The notes under the pieces: model-generated
What the model saw: the letters and a program-made list of their open reading frames with translations, nothing else
Told to the model about the DNA's origin: nothing
Databases searched by the model: none
Assembly: GCA_025925615.1 (NCBI GenBank)
Contig: JAICLN010000132.1
Location: 1-9,872 of the forward strand
Length of the DNA: 9,872 bases
From: Actinomycetospora sp.
GTDB lineage: Bacteria; Actinomycetota; Actinomycetes; Mycobacteriales; Pseudonocardiaceae
Reading direction: 5' to 3'
Part shown: positions 1 to 6,542 of the stretch, piece after piece
Layout: every line of letters starts with the position of its first letter
Numbering within the stretch: position 1 is the first letter of the stretch
Translations under genes and position numbers: made by a program

Positions 1-207
1 GACGGCCCGGTCGGCCTCGCCGTCGGCGACCGCCTGGGCGGCGGCGAGGCCGAGCAGGGGGTAGGCGCGGTCGTCGTCGGCGTCCGGGATGCCGTGGTCG
101 GTGACCTCGGCGACGCGCTCGTCGTCGCGCAGCATCGCGGCGAGGGTGTCCTTGAGGGCGAGGCCGGCGCTGTCGGCGGCGACGGCGATGCGGAGCTTCT
201 CGGTCAT
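1..207 (-). CDS. derI: RpiB/LacAB-family sugar-phosphate isomerase, EryI/DerI-like (partial, C-terminus beyond left edge)
   Basis: The first 69 residues of an RpiB-family aldose-ketose isomerase are visible; the rest lies beyond the left edge. Translation begins MTEKLRIAVAADSAGLALKD and continues through a Y-P segment to GEADRAV, which matches the family pattern just before the Cys-Gly-Thr-Gly active-site loop (not in view). Classical ribose-5-phosphate isomerase B has D-H-A-G near the N-terminus; here it is D12-S13-A14-G15. From memory, D-S-A-G is typical of Brucella EryI and mycobacterial DerI, which convert D-erythrulose 4-phosphate to D-erythrose 4-phosphate. The ATG (207-205) overlaps the TGA of the kinase gene upstream as ATGA, so the two are probably translationally coupled. 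Family is secure; the erythrulose-phosphate substrate is an inference from this motif plus the kinase context. Ordinary RpiB or a LacA/B-like role is the alternative. Confidence 0.8.
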   Translation of the reverse strand, partial: MTEKLRIAVAADSAGLALKDTLAAMLRDDERVAEVTDHGIPDADDDRAYPLLGLAAAQAVADGEADRAV

Positions 208-1991
208 CGGGTCCCCCCGCACCGCGTGGCGATCTCGTGGCCCGCGGCGGTGGCCATGAGGGCGAACGACGTGGCGCCCGGGTCGGCGCTCCCACGGCCC
301 CGGTCCCCGAGCCGGGCGGCGCGGCCCACGGCGGGGGTGAGGTCGGCGGTCCGGTCGGCGGCGGCGGTGGCCGCGTCGGCGGCGCGCTGCCAGGCGGTGG
401 GGACGTCGTCGTCGGGATGGTCCCGCAGCGCCGACGTGAACGCGTCGAGGGCGTCGACCATGGTCTTGTCACCCGGGCGGGCGCCACCGAGGTCGGTGAC
501 GGCGGCCTGGGCGGAGGTGACGGCGTCGGCGAGGGCCGCGGTGGTGACGGCGGTGTCGCCGTGCGCCTGGAGCCGGGCGCCGGTCTCGGTGAGGAGCACC
601 CCGAAGAGGGCGCCCGAGGCGCCGCCGGCCGCGTCCGCGAGCGCGGTGCCCGCGGCGAGGAGGGCGGTCCCGACGTCGTGGGCGGTATCTGTGGTCCCCC
701 CGGCCGTCCGGGCGGCCGCGACGGCGGCGCGCATCCCGCGGACGATGCCCTGGCCGTGGTCGCCGTCGGCGGCGACCGCGTCGAGCCGGCCCAGCTCGTC
801 CTCGTGCTCGGTGACCGCGGCCAGGGCGGCGGTAAGGGCGGCGGCCGCGATCCCGCCGGCGTCGGGGTCGGTGTCCTCGAGATCGGGGATCGACGACGTG
901 GCTTTCCTGCCACCGGATGCAAGCAATTCAGGGGAGCACGCCGATAGGGCTTCGCTGGCACCGGAAGCCAGGGTCCCGCCCGCCGGGAGCCGGAAGCCCG
1001 GCGTCTCGCACGGCGCGTCGTACAGGGCGGCCAGCTCGTCGTCGAGCGGCATCAGGGAGAGCGAGAGCCCCGCCATGTCCATGCTCGTGACGAACTCCCC
1101 GACCTCCGGACGGTGCGGCGTCAGCCCCGCCTCGCACAGCCGGGCGTGCACCCGGCCGTAGGTGACGAAGAGGTCCTCGTAGGTCGTCGAGCCCAGCCCG
1201 TTGAGCAGGACCGCGACCCGGCCGTCGCCGACCTGGGGCACCTGGGGGAGGAGCTGGTCGACGAGGGCGTCGGCCAGCTCGTAGGCGTCCATCGCGGCCG
1301 CGGTGCGCATCCCGGGTTCGCCGTGGATCCCCAGGCCCAGCTCGATCGAGCCCGGTTCCACGGTGAACAACGGGTCGCTCTGGCCGGGCAGCGTGCAGCC
1401 GTCGAACGCGGCCCCGAAGGTGCGGGTGACCTCGTTGGCCCGCTCGCCGGCCGCCATCACGCCGTCGAGGTCGTCGCCGCGCTCGGCGGCGGCGCCCAGG
1501 ACCTTGAAGACGAAGAAGTCGCCGGCCACACCGCGCCGGTCGGCGGCCCGCTCGGCCGGGGCGCTCGCGACGTCGTCGGTGACGATCATCTGGCGGGCCT
1601 CGATCCCCTCGGCGGCCAGCCGGCGCCCGGCGAGCCCGAAGTGCATGACGTCGCCGGCGTAGTTGCCGTAGGAGAAGACCACGCCCGCCCCGCCGTCGAC
1701 GGCCTTCGCCGTCCGGTAGGCCTGCTCGGCCGACGGGCTGGTGAAGACGTCCCCGACGACGGCCGCGTCGGCCAGGCCCGGCCCGACGAGGCCCGCGAAC
1801 GCCGGGTAGTGCCCGCACCCGCCGCCGACGATCACCGCGACCTTGCCGGGCCGGGGCGCGGCGTTGGAGAGCACGCCGAACGCGTCGGGCGCGCGTCGCA
1901 CGGTGCGCGCGTAGGCGGCGCACATCCCGTCGACCCAGCGCTCCTTGAACGTCGCGGGGTCGGAGAGCGTGGTGAGGGTCGCCGTGGTCAT
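204..1991 (-). CDS. DhaK-DhaL fusion kinase, probable erythrulose (dihydroxyacetone-type) kinase
   Basis: A 595-residue ATP-dependent ketose kinase of the fused DhaK-DhaL type, about the usual length for such fusions. The DhaK half (about 15-335) has GGGCGHYPAFAG (56-67), GDVFTSPS (80-87), NYAGDVMHFG (110-119), D139-D140, and GIHGEPG (221-227), whose His223 should bind the substrate carbonyl covalently. The DhaL half (about 380-590) has Asp404, Asp409 and Asp411 with the spacing of the Mg-ADP ligands of DhaL, then GGASGALFG (456-464), GDKTMVDAL (507-515) and a DPGATS motif (570-575). Both active sites look intact. The ATG overlaps the HAD gene stop and its own stop overlaps the isomerase start, so it is the middle gene of a tight operon. 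Coupling to an EryI/DerI-like isomerase favours D- or L-erythrulose (DerK/LerK-like) over dihydroxyacetone; the exact sugar and stereochemistry cannot be read from sequence. The interdomain linker has anomalous codons (separate entry). Confidence 0.92.
   Translation of the reverse strand: MTTATLTTLSDPATFKERWVDGMCAAYARTVRRAPDAFGVLSNAAPRPGKVAVIVGGGCGHYPAFAGLVGPGLADAAVVGDVFTSPSAEQAYRTAKAVDGGAGVVFSYGNYAGDVMHFGLAGRRLAAEGIEARQMIVTDDVASAPAERAADRRGVAGDFFVFKVLGAAAERGDDLDGVMAAGERANEVTRTFGAAFDGCTLPGQSDPLFTVEPGSIELGLGIHGEPGMRTAAAMDAYELADALVDQLLPQVPQVGDGRVAVLLNGLGSTTYEDLFVTYGRVHARLCEAGLTPHRPEVGEFVTSMDMAGLSLSLMPLDDELAALYDAPCETPGFRLPAGGTLASGASEALSACSPELLASGGRKATSSIPDLEDTDPDAGGIAAAALTAALAAVTEHEDELGRLDAVAADGDHGQGIVRGMRAAVAAARTAGGTTDTAHDVGTALLAAGTALADAAGGASGALFGVLLTETGARLQAHGDTAVTTAALADAVTSAQAAVTDLGGARPGDKTMVDALDAFTSALRDHPDDDVPTAWQRAADAATAAADRTADLTPAVGRAARLGDRGRGSADPGATSFALMATAAGHEIATRCGGTR
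903..968 (-). other. Patch of atypical codons at the DhaK-DhaL domain seam
   Basis: These 22 codons encode residues 342-363 of the DhaK-DhaL fusion, in the linker between the kinase domain and the ATP-binding domain. Ten of the 22 end in A or T (GCT, GGT twice, GAA twice, CTA, CCT, CTT, GCA, AAA), and TTG and AGG also occur. The flanking codons of the same gene end almost without exception in G or C. The encoded stretch is low in complexity (Ser, Ala, Gly, Glu, Leu). The reading frame is intact across it. Confidence 0.75.
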
Positions 1992-2689
1992 CGCGCCACC
2001 TCCGTGGTCAACCCGTCGAGCAGCGCGAGGATCTCCCGGCGCGCCGAGGAGACGTCGTCGGCGACACGCGCGGCCAGCTCCATCGCGTCGGGCTTCGGTG
2101 GGTAGGTGGGGTTCGGGATCGCGACGACGGTCATGCCCGCGGCGGCCGCGGCGCGGATCCCGTTGCTGGAGTCCTCGACGGCGACGCAGCCCTCGGGCGC
2201 GGCGTCGAGCCGGCGGGCGGCCTCGAGGTAGACGTCGGGGCCGGGCTTGCCGCGCGCGACCTCGGCGGAGGAGACGGTGGCGCCGAAGGACGAGGTGAGG
2301 TCGTTGCGGGCGAGCACGGCGTCGACCAGCCGCCGGGGCGCGGAGGTGGCCAGGGCGACGGGCACCCGGCCGGCGACCTCGCGCACCATCGCGACGGCGC
2401 CGTCGTAGGGCTCCATCCCGCCGCCGTCCAGCTCGATGACCATCTCGTCGACGACGGCGCGCTCACAGGTCGCCGCGTCGTCGTGCCCGCCCGCGCGCTC
2501 GGCGAGGTAGGCGGACCACTCGGGGGCGCTCATGCCCTGCACGTGCGCGGTGTCCCCGGCGGTCCAGGTGACGTCGTGGCGGGCGGCGTACCGGGTCCAG
2601 CACTCCTCCCACAGGTGCTCGCTCTCGAGGAGCACGCCGTCGAGGTCGAAGACCACCGCGGTGGGGCCCGGGGGTGGGTGGACAGTCAT
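1988..2689 (-). CDS. HAD-superfamily phosphatase/phosphoglucomutase-like hydrolase
   Basis: A 233-residue cytoplasmic haloacid-dehalogenase protein of the beta-phosphoglucomutase/sugar-phosphatase group. It has motif I FDLDGVLLES with nucleophile Asp15 and acid/base Asp17, a helical cap at about 23-90, motif II as T115-S116 in LATSAP, motif III Lys148 in GKPGPD, and motif IV E172-D173-S in VEDSSNGIRAA. The ATG at 2689 is preferred because GGGAGGAG lies just upstream (2704-2697); an in-frame ATG eight codons earlier (2713) has no such site. Its TGA overlaps the kinase ATG (ATGA), making it the first gene of the HAD-kinase-isomerase operon. Enzymes of this type remove phosphate from small sugar phosphates or, less often, act as mutases; in this setting a tetrulose or pentulose phosphate is a reasonable substrate, but nothing in the sequence fixes it. 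Confidence 0.9.
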   Translation of the reverse strand: MTVHPPPGPTAVVFDLDGVLLESEHLWEECWTRYAARHDVTWTAGDTAHVQGMSAPEWSAYLAERAGGHDDAATCERAVVDEMVIELDGGGMEPYDGAVAMVREVAGRVPVALATSAPRRLVDAVLARNDLTSSFGATVSSAEVARGKPGPDVYLEAARRLDAAPEGCVAVEDSSNGIRAAAAAGMTVVAIPNPTYPPKPDAMELAARVADDVSSARREILALLDGLTTEVAR

Positions 2690-2696
2690 CGTCGAT

Positions 2697-2704
2697 CTCC
2701 TCCC
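2697..2704 (-). promoter_or_regulatory. Ribosome binding site of the HAD gene
   Basis: On the minus strand this reads GGGAGGAG, seven bases ahead of the ATG at 2689. It is a near-perfect Shine-Dalgarno sequence and decides the start in favour of 2689 over the upstream ATG at 2713. Confidence 0.8.
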
Positions 2705-2712
2705 AGCATGCA

Positions 2713-2725
2713 TGAGAAGTTAACA
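2713..2725 (+). promoter_or_regulatory. Candidate DeoR operator, site 1 (divergent promoter)
   Basis: The 13 bases TGAGAAGTTAACA match TGTGAAATTAACA at 3633-3645 in 11 of 13 positions. Such AT-rich identity is unexpected by chance in DNA this GC-rich. The copy lies between the minus-strand operon and the regulator gene, next to the ACATT-CAA-AATGT inverted repeat (2723-2735). DeoR-family proteins typically bind AT-rich repeated sites near their own promoter and those of the genes they control. Confidence 0.5.
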
Positions 2726-2726
2726 T
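2721..2726 (+). promoter_or_regulatory. Candidate -10 box of the DeoR gene (leaderless)
   Basis: TAACAT fits the actinobacterial TANNNT -10 pattern and ends seven bases before GTG 2734, which would place transcription start at or next to the start codon. There is no convincing Shine-Dalgarno sequence ahead of this GTG. No clear -35 box is visible. The box overlaps operator candidate site 1, which would give autoregulation. Confidence 0.35.
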
Positions 2727-2735
2727 TCAAAATGT
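2723..2735. repeat. Short inverted repeat in the divergent promoter
   Basis: ACATT and AATGT form perfect 5-bp arms around CAA. The repeat overlaps the end of operator candidate site 1 and the upstream-most GTG of the regulator gene, and sits between the candidate -35 and -10 boxes of the minus-strand operon. It could be a core half-site pair for the DeoR protein. The arms are short, so chance cannot be excluded on this repeat alone. Confidence 0.4.
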
Positions 2736-3621
2736 GATCACGGAAGAGGCGAACGTGAACGGGTTCACGCCGTCCTGGCGAGGCCCGTCGCCGGAGTGCA
2801 CGGGCATCGGCGATGCTGGGCCGGTGAGCAGCGAGACCCCCACCCGCGCGGTCCACGCGCGCACGACCCGACAGCAGCGGATCGTCGACCACGTGCTGGC
2901 CAGCGGGTCGGCGAGCGCGGCGGAGCTCGTCGAGCTCACCGGCGTCAGCCTCATGACGGTGCACCGCGACGTGGACGAGCTGGTGCGCCGCGGGCTCGTG
3001 CGCAAGTACCGGGGCGGGGTCTCGGCCCAGCCGACGTCGGTGTTCGAGGCCCACTCGGAGTACCGCCGGGCGGTGCGGCTGCGGGAGAAGAGCGTGATCG
3101 CCGCGGCCGCGCTGGCGATGGTCGAGCCGGGCTCGTCGATCATGGTGGACGACTCGTCGACGGCGTTGACGCTGGTCGAACGCCTGCACGAGGTCGGTCC
3201 GCTCACTGTCGTGACCAACTACCTGCCGGCGATCGCGCTGCTCAAGGAGATGGCCGAGATCCGGCTGATCGCCCTGGGCGGGGACTACTCGCGCACCCAC
3301 GACTCCTTCGGCGGCATCGGCTGCGTCGAGGCCGTCGCCGCGATGTCGGTCGACGTGGCCTTCGTGTCGACGTCCTCGATGACGGGGTCGATGACCTACC
3401 ACCAGGAGCAGGAGATCGTCGTGGTCAAGCGGGCCATGCTCGACGCCGCGGCCCGCAGCGTCCTGCTCATGGACTCCGGGAAGGCGCCGCGCCGCGCCCT
3501 GCACCAGTTGCGGCCCCTCTCGGCGTTCGACGACCTCGTCGTCGACTCCGGCGTGCCCGAGGACCTGCTGCTCGAGATGCGCGAGCACACCCACGTCACG
3601 GTCGCGGAGGACGGTAACTAA
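2734..3621 (+). CDS. DeoR-family transcriptional regulator
   Basis: A sugar-responsive repressor of the DeoR/GlpR type. From GTG 2734 it has 295 residues: a winged helix-turn-helix at 46-99 with recognition helix in GVSLMTVHRDVDEL (70-83) and the typical R-K-Y-R-G-G-V wing (90-96), then a DeoRC phosphosugar-sensing domain (about 115-275) with VDDSSTAL (138-145), GGD (182-184) and a K..ML..A....LL.D..K pattern (232-250). The start is uncertain. GTG 2824 gives 265 residues, nearer the family norm. In favour of 2734, the 30 extra codons show coding-like composition (about 27 of 31 third positions G or C) and a TAACAT box (2721-2726) sits seven bases ahead, as for a leaderless transcript. It lies between the two catabolic arms and most likely represses both, with a phosphorylated pathway sugar as inducer (family knowledge; the ligand is unknown). 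Confidence 0.92.
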   Translation: MITEEANVNGFTPSWRGPSPECTGIGDAGPVSSETPTRAVHARTTRQQRIVDHVLASGSASAAELVELTGVSLMTVHRDVDELVRRGLVRKYRGGVSAQPTSVFEAHSEYRRAVRLREKSVIAAAALAMVEPGSSIMVDDSSTALTLVERLHEVGPLTVVTNYLPAIALLKEMAEIRLIALGGDYSRTHDSFGGIGCVEAVAAMSVDVAFVSTSSMTGSMTYHQEQEIVVVKRAMLDAAARSVLLMDSGKAPRRALHQLRPLSAFDDLVVDSGVPEDLLLEMREHTHVTVAEDGN

Positions 3622-3632
3622 CAGGTAGGGCT

Positions 3633-3645
3633 TGTGAAATTAACA
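3633..3645 (+). promoter_or_regulatory. Candidate DeoR operator, site 2 (ahead of the transporter gene)
   Basis: TGTGAAATTAACA repeats the motif at 2713-2725 in the same orientation with 11 of 13 identities. It lies in the 74-bp gap between the DeoR gene and the transporter gene, 50 bases before the transporter ATG. TTGTGA (3632-3637) could serve as a -35 box, with an imperfect -10 (ATAGAT, 3655-3660) 17 bases later, so a regulated internal promoter is plausible here. Confidence 0.5.
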
Positions 3646-3695
3646 GAGTCGCTGATAGATGTGAGGCGCCGCACAACGGAGTAAGGGGCGCTGAC

Positions 3696-5033
3696 ATGAG
3701 CACGACATCACCCGCCGGCACGGCGGCGGACGAACCGCTCACCGGCATCGAACGGTGGGGCATCCCGTACCCGCTGCGCTGGGGGTTCGTCGGCGTCCTG
3801 ATCTTCATGATCGGCGACGGCGTCGAGACCAGCTTCCTCTCCGCGTTCCTCGCCGACCCGACCGGCGGCGGGCTCTCCGGCAGCCAGGCCTCGTTCGCGA
3901 CCGTGACGCTCTACGGGGTCGCCGCGCTCGTGGCGTCGTGGTTCTCCGGGACGCTGTCCGCGATCTGGGGCCCGCGCCGGGTGATGTGGCTGGGCGCGGC
4001 CATCTGGGTCGTCATGGAGCTGGTGTTCCTGTTCATCGCCATCCCGACCCAGAACGCGCCGCTGATCGTCACCGTCTACGCGGTCCGCGGCCTCGCCTAC
4101 CCGCTGTTCGCCTTCTCGTTCCTGGTCTGGATCCAGACGATCGCCCGGCCCCGCATGCGCGGGTCCGCGGCCGGCTGGTTCTGGTTCGCCTTCACCGGCG
4201 GCCTGCCGACCCTGGGCGCCGCGTTCGCCGCGATCTGCGTGGGTCCGCTGGGCATCAGCGAGTACGCCACGCTCGTGGCCTCGCTCGTGCTGGTCGCGAT
4301 CGGCGCCCTGATCGGGTGCTTCGCGGTGACCGAGCCGCGAGGGCTGCTCCCGATCGCCGACGAGACCGTCGCCCACCCGCGCAGCCTGCGCCGCCTGACC
4401 GAGGGCATCGACATCCTCTGGCGGGACAAGCGCACCATCGCGGGCTTCTTCGTCCGTCTCGTCAACACCGCCCCGCAGTACGGCTTCTTCGCGATGTTCC
4501 CCTTCGTGTTCGGCCCGGACACCCCGGGCGGCGGGTTCCTGACGACGGCGCAGGTGGCGGTGCTCTCGACCGTCGCCTACGCGGCGAACATCGGCGGCAA
4601 CCTCTTCTTCGGGGTGTTCGGCGACCACTTCGGGTGGCGGCGCACGGTCACCGTCTTCGGCTGCCTGGGCTGCGCGGTCGCCACCCCGCTCTGGTACTTC
4701 GGCGCGATCGCCTCGCAGAGCTTCCTCTTCACCGCGATCCTGGGCGCCGTGTACGGCATCGTCCTGGCGGGCTTCGTGCCACTCTCGGCGCTGATGCCCT
4801 CGATGGTCACGCCCAAGGACAAGGGCGCCGCGCTCGCCATCCTCAACACCGGCGCCGGCGGCGCGGCCCTGCTCGGCCCGCTCACGGTCACGGCCCTCTT
4901 CCCGCTCTTCGGCGGCGGGGGCGTGGCGATCGCCTACTGCCTGATGTACCTGGTCGTCGCCGGCGTCTCGCTGGTCATCCGGTCCGACATCGACCCGGGC
5001 GTGGCGCGCCACGCCGAGACGGTGGGTGCCTGA
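3696..5033 (+). CDS. MFS transporter of the polyol permease (RbtT/DalT-like) type
   Basis: A 445-residue inner-membrane carrier with about 12 predicted helices and a hydrophilic central loop (about 212-246). The N-terminal pattern W-G-I-P-x-P-L-x-W-G-F-x-G (21-33), F-M-I-G-D-G-V-E (37-44), Y-G-V at 73-75, S-G-T-L-S-x-x-W-G-P-R-R-V-M (84-97) and R-G-L-A-Y-P-L-F-A-F-x-F-L-V-W (131-145) are what I know from polyol permeases that import ribitol or D-arabinitol by proton symport. In the first motif-A loop the usual Asp is Ala89; the second loop keeps Asp310 (GDHFGWRR). The ATG has AAGGGG (3683-3688) seven bases upstream. It follows the regulator after 74 bp containing operator candidate site 2 and is three bases from the FGGY kinase gene. 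A four- or five-carbon polyol is the likely cargo. Confidence 0.88.
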   Translation: MSTTSPAGTAADEPLTGIERWGIPYPLRWGFVGVLIFMIGDGVETSFLSAFLADPTGGGLSGSQASFATVTLYGVAALVASWFSGTLSAIWGPRRVMWLGAAIWVVMELVFLFIAIPTQNAPLIVTVYAVRGLAYPLFAFSFLVWIQTIARPRMRGSAAGWFWFAFTGGLPTLGAAFAAICVGPLGISEYATLVASLVLVAIGALIGCFAVTEPRGLLPIADETVAHPRSLRRLTEGIDILWRDKRTIAGFFVRLVNTAPQYGFFAMFPFVFGPDTPGGGFLTTAQVAVLSTVAYAANIGGNLFFGVFGDHFGWRRTVTVFGCLGCAVATPLWYFGAIASQSFLFTAILGAVYGIVLAGFVPLSALMPSMVTPKDKGAALAILNTGAGGAALLGPLTVTALFPLFGGGGVAIAYCLMYLVVAGVSLVIRSDIDPGVARHAETVGA

Positions 5034-5036
5034 CCC

Positions 5037-6542
5037 GTGGCGGACGACGGCGGACGGGTCTGGATCGGGGTCGACCTCGGCACGCAGAGCGTCCGCGCCG
5101 TGGCCGTCGACGACGACGGCGCGGTGCGGGCCGCGGCCTCCCGGCCCCTCGCGAGCCGCCGCTGGACCGGCGACGACGGGTCCGCCCGGCACGAGCAGGA
5201 CCCCGCGGCGTGGTGCGCGGGCGTCGACGCGGTCCTGGCCGACGTCGTCGCCGGGCTCGCCGCCGACGGGACGGAGGCGGCCGCGGTGGCCGGCCTCGCC
5301 GTCGACGGGACCTCGGGCACCGTCGTGCTCGCCGGCGCGGACGGCACGCCGCTGACCCCGGGCGTCATGTACGACGACGCCCGGGGTCGGGTGTGCGCCG
5401 GGCCGGTGCGCGCGGCGGGGGCGCCGCTGTGGGCGGAGCTCGGGTACCGGATCGGCGAGACGTGGGCCCTGCCGACCGTCCTCGCGCTCGCCGCCGACCA
5501 CCCCGGCGCCCACATCCGCCACCAGACCGACATGGTCACGGCCCACCTCGTCGGCGGCCCCACCGCGACCGACTCCTCCACCGCCCTCAAGACCGGGTAC
5601 GACCTGCTCCGCGACCGCTGGCCCACCGAGGTCCTCGACACGCTCGGTCTCGATCCGGCGCTCCTGCCCGACGTGATCGCCCCCGGTGCCCTCCTCGGGT
5701 CGGTCGGGGCGGAGACCGCGGCGCGGACCGGGCTCGTCGCCGGCACGCCGGTCCACGCCGGGATGACCGACGGGTGCGCGGCGCAGCTCGGCGCGGGTGC
5801 GGTCGGCCCGGGGGAGTGGAACGCGGTGCTCGGCACCACCCTCGTCGTCAAGGGCGTCACCACCGAGCTGCTGCACGACCCCGGCGGGACCGTCTACTGC
5901 CACCGCGGCCCGCAGGGCGGGTGGTGGCTCCCGGGCGGGGCGTCCAACGTCGGCGCCGCCGTCCTGTCCGACGTCGTCGACCCGGACCGCTTCGACGCCG
6001 TGACCGCCGCGCTGGAGGACGACCCGCCGCGGGAGGTGCCGGTGGTCCTGCCGCTGCGCGGGCGGGGCGAGCGCTTCCCGGTGGACGCGCCGGACGCCGT
6101 CGGATTCTGGCTCGACGGGGACCGGCCGCGGCCCCTCGACGAGCTCGCGGCCGCCGTAGGGGAGTGCGCCGCCTTCGCCGGGCTCGCCGAGGGTGTGGCG
6201 TTCACCGAGCGACTGGCGTTCGAGCACCTGGGGAAGCTCGGGGCCGACGTGTCGGGAACGCGGGTGATCAGCGGCGGCGCCACCGCCAACCGCTGGTGGA
6301 ACCGCCGCCGGGCGGCCGCGCTGGGCGTGGCGCTGGTGCGGCCACGGGCCGCCGAGCCCGCCGTCGGGATGGCGCTGCTCGCGCGGGCCGGGGTCGACGC
6401 CGCGGGGCGCGAGCCCGACGTCGTGGCCGCCCGCGACGCCATGGTGCACCCCGCCGAGACCTACGAGCCGTGTCCCGACGATGCTCTCGAGGAGCGCTAC
6501 GGCCGCTTCCGGGGCGCACTCGAGGCGCGGGGGTGGACGTGA
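5037..6542 (+). CDS. FGGY carbohydrate kinase, SePSK/AtXK-1 type (D-ribulokinase-like)
   Basis: A 501-residue ATP-dependent sugar kinase. The N-terminal FGGY domain begins IGVDLGTQSVRA (10-21) with Asp13 and Thr16 in the ATP-phosphate loop, followed by VDGTSGTVVL (89-98), MYDDAR (111-116) and ALKTGYD (183-189). The catalytic base should be Asp245 in GMTDGCAA (242-249). The C-terminal domain has LGTTLVVK (265-272), LPGGASNVGAAVL (298-310), RGERFP (343-348) and the nucleotide-binding GGATANRWWN (413-422). The M-Y-x-D-A-R, A-L-K-x-G-Y-D, L-x-G-G-A-S-N and G-E-R-F-P combination is that of the cyanobacterial SePSK/Arabidopsis AtXK-1 branch, which phosphorylates D-ribulose, rather than xylulokinase or erythritol kinase. 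The GTG start is three bases after the transporter stop, with GGTGGGTG (5021-5028) as ribosome site. With a polyol permease, D-ribulose from ribitol or D-arabinitol is the simplest substrate; D-erythrulose or apulose remain possible. Confidence 0.9.
   Translation: MADDGGRVWIGVDLGTQSVRAVAVDDDGAVRAAASRPLASRRWTGDDGSARHEQDPAAWCAGVDAVLADVVAGLAADGTEAAAVAGLAVDGTSGTVVLAGADGTPLTPGVMYDDARGRVCAGPVRAAGAPLWAELGYRIGETWALPTVLALAADHPGAHIRHQTDMVTAHLVGGPTATDSSTALKTGYDLLRDRWPTEVLDTLGLDPALLPDVIAPGALLGSVGAETAARTGLVAGTPVHAGMTDGCAAQLGAGAVGPGEWNAVLGTTLVVKGVTTELLHDPGGTVYCHRGPQGGWWLPGGASNVGAAVLSDVVDPDRFDAVTAALEDDPPREVPVVLPLRGRGERFPVDAPDAVGFWLDGDRPRPLDELAAAVGECAAFAGLAEGVAFTERLAFEHLGKLGADVSGTRVISGGATANRWWNRRRAAALGVALVRPRAAEPAVGMALLARAGVDAAGREPDVVAARDAMVHPAETYEPCPDDALEERYGRFRGALEARGWT

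Larger units (their letters stand above)
2717..2745 (-). promoter_or_regulatory. Candidate promoter of the HAD-kinase-isomerase operon
   Basis: On the minus strand a TAACTT box (2722-2717, TANNNT type) is preceded after exactly 17 bases by TTCCGT (2745-2740), a weak match to the TTGACA box. Transcription would begin near 2710, giving a short leader carrying the GGGAGGAG site. The segment is markedly AT-rich against its surroundings, and the inverted repeat at 2723-2735 falls between the two boxes, where a bound repressor would block polymerase. The -35 match is poor, so this remains a candidate. Confidence 0.45.

Noticed and set aside
94..1161. A 355-codon plus-strand frame opposite the DhaK-DhaL gene.
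   Set aside because: Ala/Ser/Arg-rich shadow with no domain. The minus strand has the full DhaK and DhaL catalytic motifs.
2690..2713. Eight-codon upstream extension of the HAD protein from ATG 2713.
   Set aside because: GGGAGGAG lies inside this extension at the right distance for ATG 2689, and the predicted transcription start near 2710 would fall after the 2713 ATG.
3708..6449. A 913-codon open frame on the minus strand antisense to the transporter and kinase genes.
   Set aside because: Low-complexity Arg/Gly/Glu/His composition and no recognisable motif. The opposite strand carries two well-supported enzymes with conserved active sites across the same bases.
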